Below the pieces are notes generated by a model. It was given only the letters and a program-made list of their open reading frames with translations, was not told the origin of the DNA and did not search any database. A stretch of 64,000 bases of DNA from Methanomassiliicoccaceae archaeon UBA71 (GTDB taxonomy: Archaea > Thermoplasmatota > Thermoplasmata > Methanomassiliicoccales > Methanomethylophilaceae), in the NCBI GenBank assembly GCA_002504405.1, contig DARO01000012.1, forward strand, positions 124,001 through 188,000. Reading direction: 5' to 3'. Shown piece by piece: positions 60,690 to 64,000 of this stretch; within the stretch, counting starts at the first letter, position 1; the number at the start of each line of letters is the position of its first letter. Position numbers and translations under genes: made by a program.

Positions 60690-61463
60690 ATGAGATTCGG
60701 AGAAAACTCCAGGAAAGCCGGTTCGGCACTCATTACCATCATGCTCGTGGCAGTTGTAGCTTTGGCTGGAACTGCGATATACGCCGCTCTAGATCACACG
60801 ATTCTGACCAAAGACGGATATGCTCTGCCAGGTTCGACATTTACATATGAATCAAGCGGTCTCAAAAATACAGTGATTATAGCAGGATATGATAACGGGA
60901 CATACTTGTACTTAAACTCTTACGCAGACAAGGATGCAATAGATCAAATGGAATCTGAAGATGAGTTGAAAGTCACCATCCCAAACGTTACTATCCAGAA
61001 GAGTAATGGACACGTGAACGTTCCGGGAATTGGAAATACGAGCTCAACGACATACCGCGTTGAAACTGAGACTCAGACAGCTACAATCACCTATATTCTG
61101 AACGGACTAATCTATGACTTCAAAGTATACGAAGAAACGGGCTCAGACTCTGTTACATTGAAGAATTCAGATGCAAAAATAGGTGATTACAGAAATCCGG
61201 ACATACCGGCCATGTCATTCGAAAACGGTTCCAAAAAAGCAACCATCTCATGTGTATGTGATTCAATCGATGATCTGTACTTATACAGAATAAACGTAGA
61301 TGAAGCATTTGGATATTATCTGGGTAACGATATTGGTATTCCAACAAACATGGGCAACAGCACCTCAAAGGACATATATACCAATTATGGAGACGTAACG
61401 ATTACAATATCAAATGATGGAGTTATGAGTTTGAAACATGGAGGACTAACATATTCTAGATAA
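60690..61463 (+). CDS. AT-rich signal-anchored extracellular protein
   Basis: 257 residues. The start MRFGENSRKAGSALITIMLVAVVALAGTAIYAAL is a short basic segment then one hydrophobic helix, like archaeal type-IV-pilin or signal-anchor N-termini. The rest is Thr/Ser/Asn/Tyr-rich (GYDNGTYLYLNSYADKDAIDQ, TTYRVETETQTATITYIL) with several N-x-S/T sites. Ribosome site AAGGTG 8 bases upstream. Low GC compared with neighbours points to recent acquisition. Family not recognised. Confidence 0.7.
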   Translation: MRFGENSRKAGSALITIMLVAVVALAGTAIYAALDHTILTKDGYALPGSTFTYESSGLKNTVIIAGYDNGTYLYLNSYADKDAIDQMESEDELKVTIPNVTIQKSNGHVNVPGIGNTSSTTYRVETETQTATITYILNGLIYDFKVYEETGSDSVTLKNSDAKIGDYRNPDIPAMSFENGSKKATISCVCDSIDDLYLYRINVDEAFGYYLGNDIGIPTNMGNSTSKDIYTNYGDVTITISNDGVMSLKHGGLTYSR

Positions 61464-61480
61464 GGGGGAAATTCCCCTTA
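61461..61480. terminator. Bidirectional hairpin between convergent genes
   Basis: TAAGGGG pairs with CCCCTTA; it includes the stop of the anchored-protein gene and abuts the hisS stop. Confidence 0.55.
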
Positions 61481-62725
61481 TCCTTTTATCTTCTGAACCA
61501 GCGCATCAATCGGGACGAGCTCCTGCTCGCCGGATGACATGTCCCTCAGAGTGACGGATCCCTGCTCCAGCTCCTTGGCTCCGACAATCACCGCATACCT
61601 CGCCCTGGCGGACGAAGCGAACTTCAGGGCCTTCGCCATCTTCCTGCCCATGATGTCCACATCGGCGACCACCCCCGCCGACCTCAGGGAGGCGACGACC
61701 TTTGCCGCCTCTATCCTCACATCGTCCGTGACGGCGACGACGTAAGCGTCCATGCCCTCCGGCTGGTATGTCGCACCCTCCTTCTCGAGTGCCAGCAGTA
61801 TCCTGTCGAACCCTATCGCGAATCCGGTGGAGAACACCTTCTCCCCGCCGAAGAGCTCGGACAGGGTGTAGGACCCTCCTCCGCAGATCTGCTTCTCGGC
61901 GCCCAGCGCCGGGGCCTCCGCCTCGAACACCATGCCGGTGTAGTAGTCGAGCCCCCTGACGACGCCCAGGTCGATCTCCACGTCCGTGACCCCGGCCGCC
62001 TCCAGGTACGCGACGACCTGCCTCAGCCAGTCGCCGGCCTCGCCGGGGACCCTGTCGAGGACCTCCGTGCCACCTACCGTCTCCGTCAGGCTGAATATGT
62101 CCTCCATTTCCTCCTCGGACACACCCATATCGGCCATGATCGGCCTGGCCTCGTCGTACAGCTTCTTGTCCAGCTTCTGGAGAACCTCCGCCGTCCTCTC
62201 CTTCGGGACGCCGGCATCGGCGATCCTCTGCCTCAGCACCCCTATGTGCCCCATGCGTATCCTGTAGTCCTTCAGCCCGAGCTCCTTGATCATCGCCGCC
62301 GCTGTGGCGATTGCCTCCGCATCGGTCTCGGGGGTCGCTCCCCCTATGATCTCCGCACCGAACTGGAAGAACTCCCTGTACCTTCCGCTCTGCGGCCTCT
62401 CGTACCTGAAGCACTGGCCGAAGTAGAAGATCTTGATCGGCTTCGGGTCGTTGCTCATCCCGTTGACGAACATCCTGACGGCGGGGGCGGTCATCTCCGG
62501 GCGGAGGGCGATCTGCCTGCCGCCCTTGTCCTCGAACGCGTACAGCTCGTTGAGAACATTCGTCCCCGACCTCAGGATGAAGAGCTCCGCATCCTCGAAG
62601 ATGGGCGTCTCCGTCTCCCTGAAGCCGAAGGTCCTGGCGGTATGCCTGAGCCTGTTCTCGTAGAACCTGCGTCTCTCCATCTCGTCGGGGAGGAAGTCTC
62701 TGGTACCGCGCGGACACTGAATCAT
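61478..62725 (-). CDS. hisS: Histidyl-tRNA synthetase
   Basis: Attaches histidine to tRNA-His. 415 residues from ATG 62725. Class II motif 1 region CPRGTRDFLPDEMERR, motif 2 FYFGQCFRYERPQSGRYREFFQFGAEIIG, the His-binding LDYYTGMVFE and motif 3 GFAIGFDRILLALE are complete, followed by the C-terminal anticodon-binding domain (DAYVVAVTDDVRIEAAKVVASLRSAG). It reads toward the AT-rich surface gene and follows tRNA-Gly(GCC) on the same strand. Confidence 0.96.
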   Translation of the reverse strand: MIQCPRGTRDFLPDEMERRRFYENRLRHTARTFGFRETETPIFEDAELFILRSGTNVLNELYAFEDKGGRQIALRPEMTAPAVRMFVNGMSNDPKPIKIFYFGQCFRYERPQSGRYREFFQFGAEIIGGATPETDAEAIATAAAMIKELGLKDYRIRMGHIGVLRQRIADAGVPKERTAEVLQKLDKKLYDEARPIMADMGVSEEEMEDIFSLTETVGGTEVLDRVPGEAGDWLRQVVAYLEAAGVTDVEIDLGVVRGLDYYTGMVFEAEAPALGAEKQICGGGSYTLSELFGGEKVFSTGFAIGFDRILLALEKEGATYQPEGMDAYVVAVTDDVRIEAAKVVASLRSAGVVADVDIMGRKMAKALKFASSARARYAVIVGAKELEQGSVTLRDMSSGEQELVPIDALVQKIKG

Positions 62726-62791
62726 GATGTGTCGCATACAGGGGATGGATATAATCGTTGGTACAGAGCAGGGGCGTCGAGAAAGAATGAG

Positions 62792-62864
62792 TGCGGACGC
62801 CGGGATTCGAACCCGAGTTCTAACCTTGGCAAGGTCAAGTGATAACCAGCTACACTACGTCCAC
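62792..62864 (-). tRNA. tRNA-Gly (anticodon GCC)
   Basis: A complete cloverleaf on the minus strand, 73 bases: acceptor GTGGACG with CGTCCGC, discriminator A, anticodon arm TGACC-TTGCCAA-GGTTA with GCC, T arm TCGGG-TTCGAAT-CCCGG. CCA not encoded. Confidence 0.96.
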
Positions 62865-63101
62865 ACTGGTAGGAGTGGGGATATTCTCATACAATATAAA
62901 GATATCGTGACCTCGGACTCCCATGGCGCAAGTGCAGCGGATTGGACGGGCCCCGCTCGGACAAGACCCGCCCCAGTACATGCTACCGGGAGCCGTTCTC
63001 CCCTTTTAAGTATCTTTATAAAGGATGACAAGGTACGCAACGCCGAAAAAGGAAAGTTGTCTGGGTTAGGTCCCAGGCAGTGTTTCAGATCAGTGGTTCA
63101 T
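62865..63101. promoter_or_regulatory. Leader and promoter region of the DEAD-box helicase
   Basis: TTTATAAAGG at 63013-63022 is a strong TATA box for the plus strand. Downstream a short stem CTGGG/CCCAG (63061-63075) lies in the untranslated leader of about 65 bases before ATG 63102. An untranslated leader of this length is unusual for an archaeal gene of this kind. Bases 62890-63000 hold no clear feature. Confidence 0.5.
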
Positions 63102-64000
63102 ATGATCTCAAAGTTCACAGACATAGGCATCCCCGAGGACGTCGCCAGGGCAATGGACGACATGGGCTGGGACGAGCCCACCCCCATCCAGGTCAACTCG
63201 ATCCCCCTCGGACTCAAGGGCTGCGACATGTTCGGCCAGGCCCAGACCGGGACCGGAAAGACCGGCGCGTACGGATCAATCATACTCGGGACCATAGAGG
63301 CCGGGAGGAAGGTCCCCTCCGCCATCGTCCTCGTCCCCACGAGGGAGCTCGCAAACCAGGTCTCCGGGGAGCTGTCCAAGCTAGCCAAGTACTCCGGCCA
63401 CGTGTGCCTGCCCATCTACGGCGGCGCCAGCATAGAGGGGCAGATCAAGAAGCTCCAGGAGGGCTGCGACATCGTCGCCGGAACCCCCGGGCGCGTCAGG
63501 GACATGATCAACAGGAAGGTCCTGAACCTGTCCGAGATATCCGTCATGGTCCTGGACGAGGCCGACAGGATGCTGGACATGGGGTTCATCGAGGACATCG
63601 AGTACATCCTGAAGTCCATGCCCGAGAAGAGGCACACCCTCCTGTTCTCCGCGACCATGCAGGAGAACGTCAAGCAGCTCGCTTTCGACTACATGAGCAA
63701 CCCCAAGGAGGTCTCCGTCTCCCAGGACGAGGTCGTCCTCGACCTCACGAAGCAGTACTACATCTCCGTAGGGAGGAGGAACAAGTCCTGGGCACTCTGC
63801 AGGATACTGGACATCGACAAGCCCAAGGCGATCATCTTCTGCCAGACGAAGAAGATGGTGGATGTCCTCGACGAGAGGCTCTCGTCCCTGGACTACAAGG
63901 TGGAGGCCATACACGGGGATATGCCCCAGTCCAAGAGGGAGAAGGTCATGGCCGACTTCAAGGAGGACAAGACGGACATACTCATCGCCACGGACGTCGC
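63102..64000 (+). CDS. DEAD-box RNA helicase (3' end outside window)
   Basis: First ~300 residues visible. Q motif PTPIQ, motif I AQTGTGKTGAYG, Ia VPTRELA, Ib TPGRVRDM, II VLDEADRML, III LFSATMQ, then IIFCQTKKMVD and ILIATDVA at the window edge. ATG 63102 begins MISKFTDIGIPEDVARAM, the usual short N-terminus. It unwinds or remodels RNA, probably in ribosome assembly, mRNA turnover or cold adaptation. The leader stem-loop suggests regulation at the RNA level. Confidence 0.93.
   Translation, partial: MISKFTDIGIPEDVARAMDDMGWDEPTPIQVNSIPLGLKGCDMFGQAQTGTGKTGAYGSIILGTIEAGRKVPSAIVLVPTRELANQVSGELSKLAKYSGHVCLPIYGGASIEGQIKKLQEGCDIVAGTPGRVRDMINRKVLNLSEISVMVLDEADRMLDMGFIEDIEYILKSMPEKRHTLLFSATMQENVKQLAFDYMSNPKEVSVSQDEVVLDLTKQYYISVGRRNKSWALCRILDIDKPKAIIFCQTKKMVDVLDERLSSLDYKVEAIHGDMPQSKREKVMADFKEDKTDILIATDV

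Noticed and set aside
62855..63040. A 61-codon minus-strand frame upstream of the DEAD-box gene.
   Set aside because: It starts inside the helicase promoter and ends in tRNA-Gly; no ribosome site or similarity.

Overview
The window looks like chromosome of a GC-rich archaeon, probably in Thermoplasmatota and most likely a gut-type Methanomassiliicoccales (this placement is inference). It carries archaeal RNA polymerase subunit L, TruD of the archaeal type, a Hef-like helicase without a nuclease domain, an archaeal ATP-dependent DNA ligase, a UbiA-type archaeal lipid prenyltransferase, a two-gene SufBC system, TATA-box promoters and a BspA-like leucine-rich adhesin. No methanogenesis gene lies inside the window, so the order is not proven.

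Layout. 1-15,000 is mostly housekeeping: an HTH/ATPase regulator cut by the window edge, an ADP-forming acyl-CoA synthetase, an IscA-like protein, hef, lig, rpoL, truD, a 1,190-residue TPR protein and tRNA-Gly(TCC). A frameshifted tyrosine recombinase sits directly behind that tRNA and marks the start of an accessory zone running to about 40,300. Inside it, 16,639-28,864 is an AT-rich defence island with dndC-dndD-dndE, a PLD nuclease, a MORC-like GHKL ATPase, two SF2 helicases and a Nudix hydrolase. The island is bounded on both sides by inverted copies of one ~92 bp insertion-sequence end. An IS1634-like element (29,075-30,728) abuts the right copy. Next come a NYN nuclease with two proteins sharing a new-looking C-terminal domain, a PIN-domain module, a broken MFS transporter, and a redox/ADP-ribosylation operon (flavin-ferredoxin protein, zinc macrodomain, class-M sirtuin) beside an HxlR regulator with a palindromic operator.

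40,600-56,700 returns to ordinary functions: MazG-like and thymidylate-kinase-like enzymes, two membrane-lipid enzymes, SufBC, tRNA-Asp, an iron/cobalamin-type ABC importer, PanD with RNase HI, TerC, and an ABC exporter operon. 56,700-61,500 is a cell-surface block (BspA-like LRR protein with two paralogous membrane proteins, and an AT-rich secreted or anchored protein). hisS, tRNA-Gly(GCC) and a DEAD-box helicase that runs off the edge close the window.

How the genes work together. The Dnd proteins should put phosphorothioate into DNA, and the neighbouring nuclease, ATPase and helicase genes are the likely effectors. dndA, dndB and dndFGH are absent from the window, so sulfur would have to come from a desulfurase elsewhere. 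Seven accessory genes carry frameshifts or a nonsense codon while the long housekeeping genes are intact, which points to decay of transferred DNA (or locally poor sequence) and should be borne in mind when reading the accessory genes.
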